A stretch of DNA of 41,371 bases, from assembly GCA_024642145.1 (NCBI GenBank), contig JAHEBS010000003.1, positions 1 to 41,371 of the forward strand. The letters are read 5' to 3'. This stretch comes from Marivivens sp. (GTDB lineage Bacteria; Pseudomonadota; Alphaproteobacteria; Rhodobacterales; Rhodobacteraceae). Below the pieces are notes generated by a model that saw only the letters and a list, made by a program, of their open reading frames with translations, made no database searches and was not told the DNA's origin. The position numbers were made by a program, and so were the translations under genes. This document shows positions 24,767-32,677 of this stretch, piece by piece. Positions within the stretch are counted from its first letter, which is position 1. Every line of letters begins with the position of its first letter.

Positions 24767-25459
24767 TCAGAAGGTCAGCGGGGATTTCTGGCGACCGCGG
24801 GCGTCGAAGTTATCGGGATCAAGCCACCGCTGGAATCCCGCCTTCAAGCGGGGCCAGTCCTTGTCGATAATGGCAAACCACGCGGTATCGCGATTACGGC
24901 CCTTGTAATGGATCGCCTGCCTGAACGTGCCCTCGTAGACAAAACCCAGTCGCGCCGCGGCCCGTCGCGAGGGCGCGTTCAGGGCGTCACATTTCCACTC
25001 ATAGCGGCGGTAGCCCAATTCATCGAAGGCGCGCGACATCATCAGATACATGGCCTCGGTCGCAGCGGCCGTGCGCTGCATCCGCGGCGAAAAGGCAAGG
25101 TTACCCACCTCGATCACGCCGTTTGCCGGATCGATCCTGAGGTATGAGCCCCAACCCACAGGCTCGCCCAATTGATCCAGAACCGTATAGAATAGCGGGT
25201 CGTCGCCCGTGCAGCGTTGTTCCAGAAACAGCCGCAGATCGCTTTCACGGGCGAAGGGGCCGTAGGGCATATAGGTCCAATTGCGCCCTTCCGCATCCAG
25301 CGCAAAGGCCAGTTCCAGCCCCGTTGCATGGGCAACAGGGTCCATTGGCACAAGGGTGACGCGCTGGCCGTGCATCGCCGTCCGGTCGGGGCGGGGGCGG
25401 GGCAGATCGACGTCCAGCGGGTCGCCGACTGGTTGGCCGAACTCGTTCTGGCGCGTCAT
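24767..25459 (-). CDS. GNAT-family N-acetyltransferase (RimJ/RimL-like)
   Basis: The 230-residue protein has a GNAT fold of the RimJ/RimL type. The visible blocks are VIEVGNLAFSPRMQRTAAATEA (split in two) around the acetyl-CoA site, YRRYEWKCDALNAPSRRAAARL, and GFVYEGTFRQAIHYKGRNRDTAWFAI. The last two are typical of the C-terminal half. The substrate is unknown; relatives acetylate protein N-termini or small amines. The start at 25459 has GGGGGAT upstream; a longer in-frame start at 25489 overlaps the terminator of the preceding gene. It follows tpa on the same strand but is separated from it by that terminator, so it is probably transcribed alone. Confidence 0.88.
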   Translation of the reverse strand: MTRQNEFGQPVGDPLDVDLPRPRPDRTAMHGQRVTLVPMDPVAHATGLELAFALDAEGRNWTYMPYGPFARESDLRLFLEQRCTGDDPLFYTVLDQLGEPVGWGSYLRIDPANGVIEVGNLAFSPRMQRTAAATEAMYLMMSRAFDELGYRRYEWKCDALNAPSRRAAARLGFVYEGTFRQAIHYKGRNRDTAWFAIIDKDWPRLKAGFQRWLDPDNFDARGRQKSPLTF

Positions 25460-25475
25460 GTGATCCCCCGAAATG

Positions 25476-25504
25476 AAAAGGCCCGGCACTTGGCCGGGCC
25501 CTTT
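25476..25504 (-). terminator. Terminator between tpa and the GNAT gene
   Basis: An 8-bp GC stem, GGCCCGGC / GCCGGGCC, with loop CAAGT on the minus strand, is followed by TTTT. It lies 12 bases after the tpa stop. Confidence 0.8.
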
Positions 25505-25515
25505 GCGTGTCCGGC

Positions 25516-26898
25516 CTAGCCGAAAACTTTGGTCAGCGCGGCATCAACCGCGCCGGTGATCTCGTCAATATCGCTGGATGTGGCGATCAGCGCGGGCGCG
25601 AACAGGAGCGTGTTGTTCAGCCCCGGCATCGAGCGGTTCGATGCGCCGATCATCACGCCCTGCCGCAGGCAGTCCGCAACCACCGCACCGACCTGCGCTT
25701 CGGAGGCGGGCTCTTTGGTGACGCGGTCGGCAACAAGTTCGGCCCCCGCAAAAAGACCCTTGCCGCGCACATCGCCAATGGCGCGGTGCTTGTCCATCAG
25801 CGCCATCAGGTTGGCATTCAGCCGCTCGCCCATCTTGGTCGAGTTGGCGCAAAGCCCTTCGTCCTCGATGATACGCATGTTCTCCAGTGCCGCCACGGGA
25901 CCAGAGGTGCAGCCACCAAAGGTTGAAATGTCACGGAAATGGCCGAGCTTGTCGGTGTCGTCCTTGAACATGTCGAACACACGTTCGGTGGTCACGCAGC
26001 ACGAAATAGCCGCATAGCCCGAGGCGACGCCCTTGGCCATGGTCACGATATCGGGCTGGACGCCGTATTGCTGATAGCCAAACCACGTGCCGGTGCGGCC
26101 AAGGCCGCAAACGACCTCGTCGATATGCAGCAAGATATCGTATTTGCGGCAGATCTCCTGCACCTTTTCCCAATAGCCCTTGGGCGGGGTCAGTGCGCCG
26201 CCGCCTGCGGTGATGGGCTCGAGGCAGAGCGCGCCGACCGTGTCGGGGCCCTCGCGCAGGATCACCTTTTCGATCTCGAGCGCGGCCAATTCGCCATAAT
26301 TCTCGCCCGCAAGACCGGCCTGCGCGCGGTATTCCGAACAATGCGGAACCATCACAAAGTCGGGCACGAAGGGCCCGTACATCGCATTGCGTTCCTGCTG
26401 GCCACCCGCCGAAATCGTGGCGATGGTGCCGCCATGATAGTCGCGGTCGCGGTAGAGGATCTTGCTCTTCTTGCCGCCATGGTGCTTGTGCGAAATCTGC
26501 CGCACCATCTTGAAGGCCTTCTCGTTGGCTTCGGAGCCCGAGTTGGCATAGTAGACACGGGACAGACCGGGCATCTTTTCGATCAGACGCTGGGCAAATT
26601 GCGCGCCGGGGATGGTGCCCTTGGCGCCCGCGAAATAGCACATCTTGACCAGCGCATCACGCACCGCATCGGCGATTTCCGTGCGGCCATAGCCCACGTT
26701 CACGGTCCAGACGCCGCCGGAAACCGCATCGAGGAATTCCTTGCCGGTGATGTCCCAGACCCGCAGGCCCTTGCCCTCAACGATGATCTGGGGGTCGACG
26801 GTTTCGAACGGCTTATGCTGGACCAGATGGTGCCAGACGTGGGCGCGATCGGCCTCGATGACCTGACGGGGGTCGTTGCTGAACTGACGGCTATCCAT
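25516..26898 (-). CDS. tpa: Taurine-pyruvate aminotransferase (class III PLP enzyme)
   Basis: The 460-residue class III aminotransferase would move the amino group of taurine to pyruvate, giving sulfoacetaldehyde and alanine (EC 2.6.1.77). Features close to known Tpa proteins are HVWHHLVQHKPFET, DAVSGGVWTVNVGYGR, YYANSGSEANEKAFKMVR, LLHIDEVVCGLGRTGTWFGY and the PLP Lys in TMAKGVASGYAAISCCVTTE. MDSRQFSN at 26898 is the start, with GGGAG five bases upstream. The frame runs to 26916 without support. Xsc, the next enzyme, is not in the window. Other class III omega-aminotransferases are the main alternative. Confidence 0.78.
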   Translation of the reverse strand: MDSRQFSNDPRQVIEADRAHVWHHLVQHKPFETVDPQIIVEGKGLRVWDITGKEFLDAVSGGVWTVNVGYGRTEIADAVRDALVKMCYFAGAKGTIPGAQFAQRLIEKMPGLSRVYYANSGSEANEKAFKMVRQISHKHHGGKKSKILYRDRDYHGGTIATISAGGQQERNAMYGPFVPDFVMVPHCSEYRAQAGLAGENYGELAALEIEKVILREGPDTVGALCLEPITAGGGALTPPKGYWEKVQEICRKYDILLHIDEVVCGLGRTGTWFGYQQYGVQPDIVTMAKGVASGYAAISCCVTTERVFDMFKDDTDKLGHFRDISTFGGCTSGPVAALENMRIIEDEGLCANSTKMGERLNANLMALMDKHRAIGDVRGKGLFAGAELVADRVTKEPASEAQVGAVVADCLRQGVMIGASNRSMPGLNNTLLFAPALIATSSDIDEITGAVDAALTKVFG

Positions 26899-27077
26899 GA
26901 GTGCTCCCTTAGGCACGTGAACTGGGCCAAGCGGCGAATCCGCCTAGCCACGATTTCTGGCAACAGTTTGCGCGATAAACACTGTCGCACAATATGACCA
27001 AGGGCCACGCGCTGTAGGTCCAAATCACGCCGTCAGCGCCATTTTTGGCCTGCGACCGCCTGTCGCGCGGGTGGGGC

Positions 27078-27110
27078 TTGACCTTCCAGTGACTGGAACC
27101 CCCATATAGG
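27078..27110 (+). promoter_or_regulatory. copA: MerR-type copA promoter with CueR operator
   Basis: A -35 element TTGACC (27078-27083) is followed by the perfect palindrome TTCCAGT-G-ACTGGAA (27084-27098), and a -10-like CATATA/TATAGG lies at 27103-27110. The long 19-bp or greater spacer with the palindrome inside it is the hallmark of MerR-family promoters, which are twisted into shape by the metal-bound regulator. cueR is the second gene of the operon, so this should be its target. Confidence 0.8.
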
Positions 27111-27130
27111 ACGCAGCAACGGAGGCTTCC

Positions 27131-29596
27131 ATGGGCAAGCATCAGACCATCGCGCTTGAAATCGACGGCATGACCTGTGCCGGTTGCGTCGCGCGGGCGG
27201 AGAAAGCCATTTCGGCGGTCGCGGGTGTCGACAAGGCCGAGGTCAATCTGGCGACGCGCGGGGGCAAGGTTATTCTGGCCGAAAACGCAGGCGCCGACAC
27301 GCTGCGTGCGGTGTCCGGCGCGCTGCGCGCCGCTGGGTATCCGGCTGTGCCACACCGCCAGCGGCTGCAGATCAAGGGGATGAGTTGCGCCACTTGCGTG
27401 GCCAAGGTGGAAACCGCGCTGCTGTCGGTGCCGGGGGTTCAAGCGGCTACGGTCAATCTGGCCGACGCAACGGCGGCGGTGACGACGCTGGCCGACAACA
27501 CCAATGACTTGATCGCGGCGGTCAAGGCGGCAGGCTACGGCGCCGAACCTCTGGCCAGCGGCGAACGCCCCGTCGACCACGCCGCCGAGGAATCCGCCGC
27601 TTTGCGCCGGCGGTTGATCTGGGCGGCGGCGCTGACCTTGCCGGTGTTCGTCCTCGAGATGGGGGGGCATCTTTTCCCCGCGTTCCACCATTGGCTGGCG
27701 ATGACGCTTGGCACCCAGCAAAGCTGGTTGATCCAGTTTGCCCTCGCCACGGTGGTTATGGCTTTCCCGGGCCGTGCCTTCTTTGTCAAAGGCGTGCCTG
27801 CACTGTTACGCGCTGCGCCGGATATGAACTCACTGGTGGCACTGGGCACATCGGCGGCTTGGGGGTTTTCGACGGTGGCGACCTTTGCGCCCTCTGTCCT
27901 GCCCGCGGGCACCGCCGCGGTCTATTTCGAGGCGGCGGCCGTCATCATCACCCTGATCCTGCTGGGTCGCCTCTTGGAGGCGCGCGCCAAAGGCCGCACT
28001 GGCGCGGCCATCAAGCGCCTTGTCGGTCTGCGCCCCGCGACGGCCTTGGTCGAGCGTGATGGCGCGGCTGTCGAAACGCCGGTCGAGGAAATCCGCCGTG
28101 GCGACATGATCCAGATCCGCGCGGGCGAACGCATTGCGGTGGACGGTGTGCTGCGTGAAGGCACCAGTTGGGTCGATGAAAGCATGATAACCGGCGAACC
28201 TGTTCCGGTTGAAAAAACCAAGGGCGCCTTGCTGGTCGGCGGCACGGTCAACGGCAACGGCGCCCTGCGCATGCGCGCCACGGCCGTCGGCAGCGACACG
28301 ATGCTCGCCCGTATCATCGACATGGTGCAAGAGGCGCAAAGCGCGCGCCTGCCTGTGCAGGATCTGGTCAACAAGATCACCGTCTGGTTTGTGCCTGCCA
28401 TCATGGGCATTGCTGTGGTGACTGTCGGGCTCTGGCTGGCCTTTGGCCCCGCACCTGCGCTGCCCTATGCGCTGGTGGCCGGTGTTGCGGTGCTGATCAT
28501 CGCCTGCCCCTGCGCCATGGGTCTTGCGACGCCGACATCGATCATGGTGGGCACGGGCCGCGCGGCGGAAATAGGGGTTCTGTTCCGTCAAGGCGACGCG
28601 CTACAGGGATTGCAAGCGGTGCAAACGGTGGCCTTTGACAAGACCGGCACCCTGACCGAGGGCCGTCCGGACCTGACCGATATCCGTGTTCTGGGCGCCA
28701 TGACTGCGGATGAACTGCTGGCCACGACCGCCGCGCTCGAGGCGCTGTCGGAACATCCTATCGGTGGCGCCATCCTGCGCGCCGCCAAGGCCAAGTCCCT
28801 GCCCCTGCCGCCGGTCAACGGGCTGGAAACCATCCCCGGCCATGGCCTGCGGGGTCACATCGGCGGGGCCGAAGTTCTGGTCGGCGCGGCACGCCTGATG
28901 GACCGCCAAGGCATTGACGCCGCCGAGGCGCGCCAGATTGCCGATGAATTCGCGGCGCGGGGCCGGACCCCTGTCGTTGTCGCCGTGGCTGGCCGGATCG
29001 CAGGCGTCCTTGGTGTGGCGGACCGGATCAAACCCGAGGCGCGCGCCGCAATTGCCGCGCTTCATGCACGTGGCCTGCGCACCGCCATGATCACGGGCGA
29101 TACCCAAGCCACGGCCAAGGCCGTTGCCGCCGATCTTGGTATCGATCAGGTGCTGGCCGAGGTCCTGCCCGAGGGTAAGGTCGCCGCGATCCGCCAGTTG
29201 CAACAAAATGGCCGCGTGGCCTTTGTGGGCGATGGCATCAATGACGCACCCGCGCTTGCCGCCGCCGATGTGGGGATCGCCATAGGCACCGGCACCGATG
29301 TGGCGGTCGAAAGCGCGCAGGTCGTGCTGATGTCGGGCGACCCCTCGGGCGTGGTCAATGCCATCGAGATCAGCCGCCGCACATTGGCCAATATCCGTGA
29401 AAACCTTGTCTGGGCCTTTGGCTATAACGTCATCCTCGTGCCGGTAGCCGCCGGTGCGCTCTATCCAGTCTGGGGCACGATGCTGTCGCCAGCCCTCGCG
29501 GCGGGTGCCATGGCGGTCTCGTCGGTGCTGGTCGTCTCCAACGCGCTGCGGCTGCGGTTTGTCGCGCCCGTGCTGCGAAAAGAGGCCCGCGCATGA
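27131..29596 (+). CDS. copA: Copper-exporting P1B-type ATPase
   Basis: This 821-residue inner-membrane pump exports Cu(I) from the cytoplasm. Two heavy-metal-associated domains lie at the N-terminus (GMTCAGC with Cys16/19 and GMSCATC with Cys86/89). The membrane CPC motif is Cys459-Pro-Cys461. Further motifs are the phosphorylated Asp503 in DKTGTLTEG, SEHPIGGAILRAA with the family HP, TGE in MITGEPVP, and GDGINDAPALAAADVGIA. The CPC motif and CueR linkage indicate Cu(I), perhaps Ag(I). GGAGG sits five bases before the ATG. Its stop overlaps the cueR start as ATGA. Confidence 0.95.
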   Translation: MGKHQTIALEIDGMTCAGCVARAEKAISAVAGVDKAEVNLATRGGKVILAENAGADTLRAVSGALRAAGYPAVPHRQRLQIKGMSCATCVAKVETALLSVPGVQAATVNLADATAAVTTLADNTNDLIAAVKAAGYGAEPLASGERPVDHAAEESAALRRRLIWAAALTLPVFVLEMGGHLFPAFHHWLAMTLGTQQSWLIQFALATVVMAFPGRAFFVKGVPALLRAAPDMNSLVALGTSAAWGFSTVATFAPSVLPAGTAAVYFEAAAVIITLILLGRLLEARAKGRTGAAIKRLVGLRPATALVERDGAAVETPVEEIRRGDMIQIRAGERIAVDGVLREGTSWVDESMITGEPVPVEKTKGALLVGGTVNGNGALRMRATAVGSDTMLARIIDMVQEAQSARLPVQDLVNKITVWFVPAIMGIAVVTVGLWLAFGPAPALPYALVAGVAVLIIACPCAMGLATPTSIMVGTGRAAEIGVLFRQGDALQGLQAVQTVAFDKTGTLTEGRPDLTDIRVLGAMTADELLATTAALEALSEHPIGGAILRAAKAKSLPLPPVNGLETIPGHGLRGHIGGAEVLVGAARLMDRQGIDAAEARQIADEFAARGRTPVVVAVAGRIAGVLGVADRIKPEARAAIAALHARGLRTAMITGDTQATAKAVAADLGIDQVLAEVLPEGKVAAIRQLQQNGRVAFVGDGINDAPALAAADVGIAIGTGTDVAVESAQVVLMSGDPSGVVNAIEISRRTLANIRENLVWAFGYNVILVPVAAGALYPVWGTMLSPALAAGAMAVSSVLVVSNALRLRFVAPVLRKEARA

Positions 29597-29988
29597 ACAT
29601 TTCCGACGCCGCCGCCCGCACCGGTATCCCGCCCAAGACGATCCGCTACTATGAGGATATCGGCCTCATCGCCCCTGATCGCGCGGATAACGGCTACCGC
29701 GATTTCAGCGAAACGGCGGTGGGCAAGCTCGATTTTCTGGGCCGCGCGCGGGCCTTGGGCTTTTCGATCAACGAATGCCGCGATCTTTTGGCGCTGTGGG
29801 AGGACAAGGCCCGCGCCAGCGCCGATGTCCGCCGTATCGCGGCCAGTCACCTTGCGGCGATAGAGGCCAAGATCAATGACCTTACGGCCATGCGGGGCAC
29901 GCTGGCCCATCTGATCGAAACCTGCGCAGGCGATCACCGCCCCGATTGTCCGATCCTTGCAGATCTGGCGGGCGGTGATTGCTGCTGA
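29593..29988 (+). CDS. cueR: CueR-type copper-responsive MerR regulator
   Basis: The 131-residue MerR protein has the N-terminal helix-turn-helix (MNISDAAARTGIPPKTIRYYED) in two readable parts and the dimerisation helix. The metal loop is Cys111-x7-Cys119 (CAGDHRPDC), which is the spacing used for Cu(I)/Ag(I)/Au(I) in CueR. It ends in a further Cys-Cys pair (residues 130-131), common in alphaproteobacterial members. It is translationally coupled to copA and would act at the MerR-type promoter upstream of copA, giving autoregulated induction by copper. Confidence 0.9.
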   Translation: MNISDAAARTGIPPKTIRYYEDIGLIAPDRADNGYRDFSETAVGKLDFLGRARALGFSINECRDLLALWEDKARASADVRRIAASHLAAIEAKINDLTAMRGTLAHLIETCAGDHRPDCPILADLAGGDCC

Positions 29989-30000
29989 CGTCTTCTGACC

Positions 30001-30050
30001 CCCAATACCCCGGGGGTGAGGGCAAAGCCCGAGGGGGCAGCGCCCCCTTG
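30001..30050. repeat. GC-rich hairpin repeat between cueR and tal
   Basis: The stretch contains GGGGG-CAGCG-CCCCC (30034-30048) and a second CCCC/GGGGG block near 30008-30016, then AGGGCAAAGCCCG between them. On the minus strand it reads GGGGGCGCTGCCCCC followed by CCCCCGGGGTATT, a wording often seen after genes in Rhodobacteraceae. It ends 8 bases before the tal stop. It may terminate tal or act as a dispersed repeat. There is no clear T run. Confidence 0.5.
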
Positions 30051-30057
30051 CACCCGA

Positions 30058-31005
30058 TCAGCCGGCCAGACGGTCGGCGATCATCTTCAGCAGTTTCTGG
30101 TGGTCCACGTCGAAAAGACGGATGCCTTCGGCCAACTTTTCGGTGGCCATCGCATCGCCGTTCAGTGCCCAGCGAAAGGCCTTTTCATCCAGCGAAACCC
30201 GCGCCACGCCCGATGCTTTGGCAGGGTCCAGCGCACGCGGCAGGGCCGCCACTTCTGCTTCAAGCTCGTTCAACAGCGCGGGCGAAATCGTCAGGCGATC
30301 ACAACCCGACAGCGCCTTGATCTGACCCACGTTGCGGAAAGATGCGCCCATGACGACGGTCTTGATGCCGTTCGATTTGTAATAATCGTAGATCCCGCGC
30401 ACAGACAAAACGCCGGGGTCTTCTTCGGGGGCGAACTTGGCGCCGCCCGCCTTGGCCGAATACCAGTCGGTGATCCGGCCCACGAAGGGCGAAATCAGGA
30501 ACACGCCCGCCTCGGCACAGGCCATGGCCTGCGCTTGGCAGAAAAGCAGGGTCAGGTTGCAGTCGATCCCCTCGGCCTGCAGCACCTCGGCGGCACGAAT
30601 GCCTTCCCAAGTCGAGGCGAGCTTGATCAAGATGCGGTCACGGCCCACGCCATTGGCCTCGTAGGCCTTGATGATCGCGCGCGCCTTGGTGACCGACGCC
30701 GCGGTGTCAAAGGACAGGTTGGCATCGACCTCGGTCGAAACCCGACCCGGCACCAGCGCGGCCAGTTCGGTGCCCACGCCCACAGCCAGCGCGTCGGCAA
30801 TGGCAAGCGCGGACTTTCCGGCCTTGCGGCCTGCTGCGATCTCGCGTGCGACCAGCGCCTCGAAGGCCGGGCTTTGCAGCGCCTTCAGCACGATCGAGGG
30901 GTTGGTGGTGCAATCGACGGGCTTGAGCGCGCGGATCGCATCCACATCGCCCGTATCGGCAACGACAGTGGTCATTTCACGCAGCTGGGACAGGGCGCTG
31001 GACAT
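30058..31005 (-). CDS. tal: Transaldolase
   Basis: The 315-residue cytosolic enzyme of the non-oxidative pentose phosphate pathway moves a dihydroxyacetone unit between sugar phosphates (EC 2.2.1.2). It is TalA/TalB-like in length and motifs. These include [13 protein letters not shown] at the N-terminus, the Schiff-base Lys near residue 128 in [49 protein letters not shown] and [12 protein letters not shown]. The start at 31005 has AGGAGA six bases upstream; an upstream frame to 31059 is not supported. It is convergent with cueR and separated by a GC-rich hairpin. Confidence 0.94.
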   Translation of the reverse strand: MSSALSQLREMTTVVADTGDVDAIRALKPVDCTTNPSIVLKALQSPAFEALVAREIAAGRKAGKSALAIADALAVGVGTELAALVPGRVSTEVDANLSFDTAASVTKARAIIKAYEANGVGRDRILIKLASTWEGIRAAEVLQAEGIDCNLTLLFCQAQAMACAEAGVFLISPFVGRITDWYSAKAGGAKFAPEEDPGVLSVRGIYDYYKSNGIKTVVMGASFRNVGQIKALSGCDRLTISPALLNELEAEVAALPRALDPAKASGVARVSLDEKAFRWALNGDAMATEKLAEGIRLFDVDHQKLLKMIADRLAG

Positions 31006-31102
31006 GGGCTTCTCCTGAAAGATCCTGCGGCGCGGGGCCATGCGCCGGTCGTGCCTCACCTAGGATCAAACGCGCCGACGGTCAACCGGCTCGCGGTTGC
31101 AG

Positions 31103-31564
31103 CTAGCCCTCGGGGCGCAGTTCCGCGCGCAAGAGCGCGATCAACATGTCCGTGTCCGCCTCGGTCAGTTTGGGCAGGTCTTCGCACACATGATACCAAG
31201 GTAATTGCGTGTCGGCGTAGATATGACGGCTGACGCGGGCCTCGGCGGGGCGGTCAAGGCTGCCGACCGTGACATTGGTCAACCAGTCATCCTCGGGCTC
31301 GACCGCCTGCCAGACGATACGAGACCCGCAATTGGCGCAAAAGCCGCGTTTGCCGCCGGATGAGGACCGATAGTATTTGGGTTCCTCGCCCTCGTATTTC
31401 AGGGTGCCGGCCTTGACGATCACCGTGATCTCGGCGGGCTGGCCGGTGCTGCGCTGGCAGACCGTGCAGTGACAGATATAGCCGTTGTCCAGAAAGACCT
31501 CGGCCTGATAGCGGACCTGCCCACACAGGCAGCCGCCGGTAACGCGTGTCGGGTGGTGTTCCAT
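31103..31564 (-). CDS. GFA-family zinc-binding protein
   Basis: The 153-residue protein belongs to the glutathione-dependent formaldehyde-activating (GFA/CENP-V) fold. Zinc ligands are visible in GGCLCGQVRY, CHCTVCQRSTG and GFCANCGS. The family name does not prove a formaldehyde role; many members are of unknown function. A GGAGG ribosome-binding site lies five bases before the ATG. It follows nothing on the same strand within 100 bases and precedes tal by 97 bases, so it may or may not share a promoter with tal. Confidence 0.88.
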   Translation of the reverse strand: MEHHPTRVTGGCLCGQVRYQAEVFLDNGYICHCTVCQRSTGQPAEITVIVKAGTLKYEGEEPKYYRSSSGGKRGFCANCGSRIVWQAVEPEDDWLTNVTVGSLDRPAEARVSRHIYADTQLPWYHVCEDLPKLTEADTDMLIALLRAELRPEG

Positions 31565-31675
31565 GTCAACCTCCGCTCTGACGCAAGCCTGCGGGGACTG
31601 ACCAATGCGGTCAAGCTTCTAGACATGACCGAACGCGGCGGGGGCGGTCCTGGGTGGCGATGCTGATTGGATTAC

Positions 31676-31750
31676 TGGCTGGGGAGACAGGATTCGAACC
31701 TGTAACCTGCGGTACCAAAAACCGTTGCGCTACCGTTGCGCCACTCCCCA
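31676..31750 (-). tRNA. tRNA-Gln (anticodon TTG)
   Basis: The cloverleaf on the minus strand is complete. The acceptor TGGGGAG pairs with CTCCCCA. The D-stem is GCGC, and the anticodon loop TTTTGGT gives anticodon TTG. The T-arm is ACAGG-TTCGAAT-CCTGT, followed by discriminator G and an encoded CCA. The length is 75 bases including CCA. The anticodon stem has an A-C mismatch at its base (positions 27 and 43), otherwise it pairs normally. No integrase is next to it. Confidence 0.93.
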
Positions 31751-31762
31751 GCAGTGGGCGGG

Positions 31763-31791
31763 TAATTACTGAGTCGGGGCGCGGACTGCAA
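31763..31791 (-). promoter_or_regulatory. Promoter of tRNA-Gln
   Basis: A -35 element TTGCAG (31786-31791) and a -10 element TAATTA (31763-31768) on the minus strand are separated by exactly 17 bases. The -10 ends 12 bases before the mature tRNA 5' end, a normal distance for a stable-RNA promoter. Confidence 0.65.
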
Positions 31792-31832
31792 GTGCTTTCC
31801 TGCCCGAAATAGCGCCTTTTTCCGAGGCCCCG

Positions 31833-32666
31833 TCAGACCCTGATCGGGTCCGCCTTGGCCAGTCGGTCAAAGCCCATCAGGCTCTCGATCAGGGCTTGCA
31901 TCTGATCTAGCGGGATCATGTTGGGGCCATCAGAGGGGGCGCGGTCGGGGTCTTCATGGGTTTCGATGAACACGCCGGCGATACCAAGGCTGACAGCAGC
32001 GCGCGCCATGACGGGCGCAAATTCGCGTTGCCCGCCTGACGAGCCACCCATGCCGCCCGGTTGCTGCACCGAGTGCGTGGCATCCATCACCACCGGATAG
32101 CCGGTGCGCGCCATGGTCGGCAGGCCGCGCATGTCGGCCACCAGCGTGTTATAGCCAAACGACGTGCCGCGCTCGGTCAGGATGATGCGATCATTGCCGG
32201 TCGAGGCGACTTTGGCGGCCACATTGTCCATGTCCCAAGGGGCCAGAAACTGGCCCTTCTTGATGTTGATCACGGCACCCGTCTGCCCCGCGGCCAATAG
32301 CAGATCGGTCTGGCGGCACAAAAAGGCAGGGATCTGCAGCACATCGACCACGGCGGCCGCCTGCACGCATTGTGCCTCGGAGTGGACATCCGTCAGCACG
32401 GGGCAGCCGAAGGCCATTTTGACGCTTTGCAGCACCTCGAGCCCCGCCTCGATGCCAATGCCCCGCTTGCCCGACAGCGACGTGCGGTTGGCCTTGTCAT
32501 AGGACGCCTTGAAGATGAATTGCGCGCCCGCCTTGGCGCAGACCTCGGCCATGCGGCCCGCGATCATCTGGGCATGGTCGCGGCTTTCGATCTGGCAGGG
32601 GCCCGCGATCACGGTCAAAGGGCGGTCATTCGATAGCGTCAATGCGCCAACCTTGACGTCTTTCAT
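31833..32666 (-). CDS. kdsA: 3-deoxy-8-phosphooctulonate (Kdo-8-P) synthase
   Basis: The 277-residue enzyme condenses arabinose-5-phosphate with phosphoenolpyruvate (EC 2.5.1.55). Motifs are VIAGPCQIESRD, FIFKASYDKANRTS, VLTDVHSEAQ, LTERGTSFGYNTL, MDATHSVQQPGG and ETHEDPDRAPSDGPNM. Cys24 in GPCQIES, with the later His, Glu and Asp, marks the metal-dependent class, unlike the E. coli enzyme which has Asn. Its ATG lies 11 bases after the kpsE stop with GGGG upstream, so it is co-transcribed with capsule export genes. This suggests a capsule role in addition to, or instead of, LPS core supply. Confidence 0.96.
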   Translation of the reverse strand: MKDVKVGALTLSNDRPLTVIAGPCQIESRDHAQMIAGRMAEVCAKAGAQFIFKASYDKANRTSLSGKRGIGIEAGLEVLQSVKMAFGCPVLTDVHSEAQCVQAAAVVDVLQIPAFLCRQTDLLLAAGQTGAVINIKKGQFLAPWDMDNVAAKVASTGNDRIILTERGTSFGYNTLVADMRGLPTMARTGYPVVMDATHSVQQPGGMGGSSGGQREFAPVMARAAVSLGIAGVFIETHEDPDRAPSDGPNMIPLDQMQALIESLMGFDRLAKADPIRV

Positions 32667-32677
32667 CTTGGGTCCCC

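Noticed and set aside
22484-25147. An 887-residue open frame on the plus strand opposite the repeat protease
   Set aside because: It mirrors the repeats of the real gene, runs through the signal peptide region and into the next gene, has no ribosome-binding site and no domain. High GC makes such antisense frames common.
31676-31832. Possible genomic-island insertion site at tRNA-Gln
   Set aside because: No integrase, no direct repeat of the tRNA 3' end in the window, and flanking genes are ordinary housekeeping or capsule genes.
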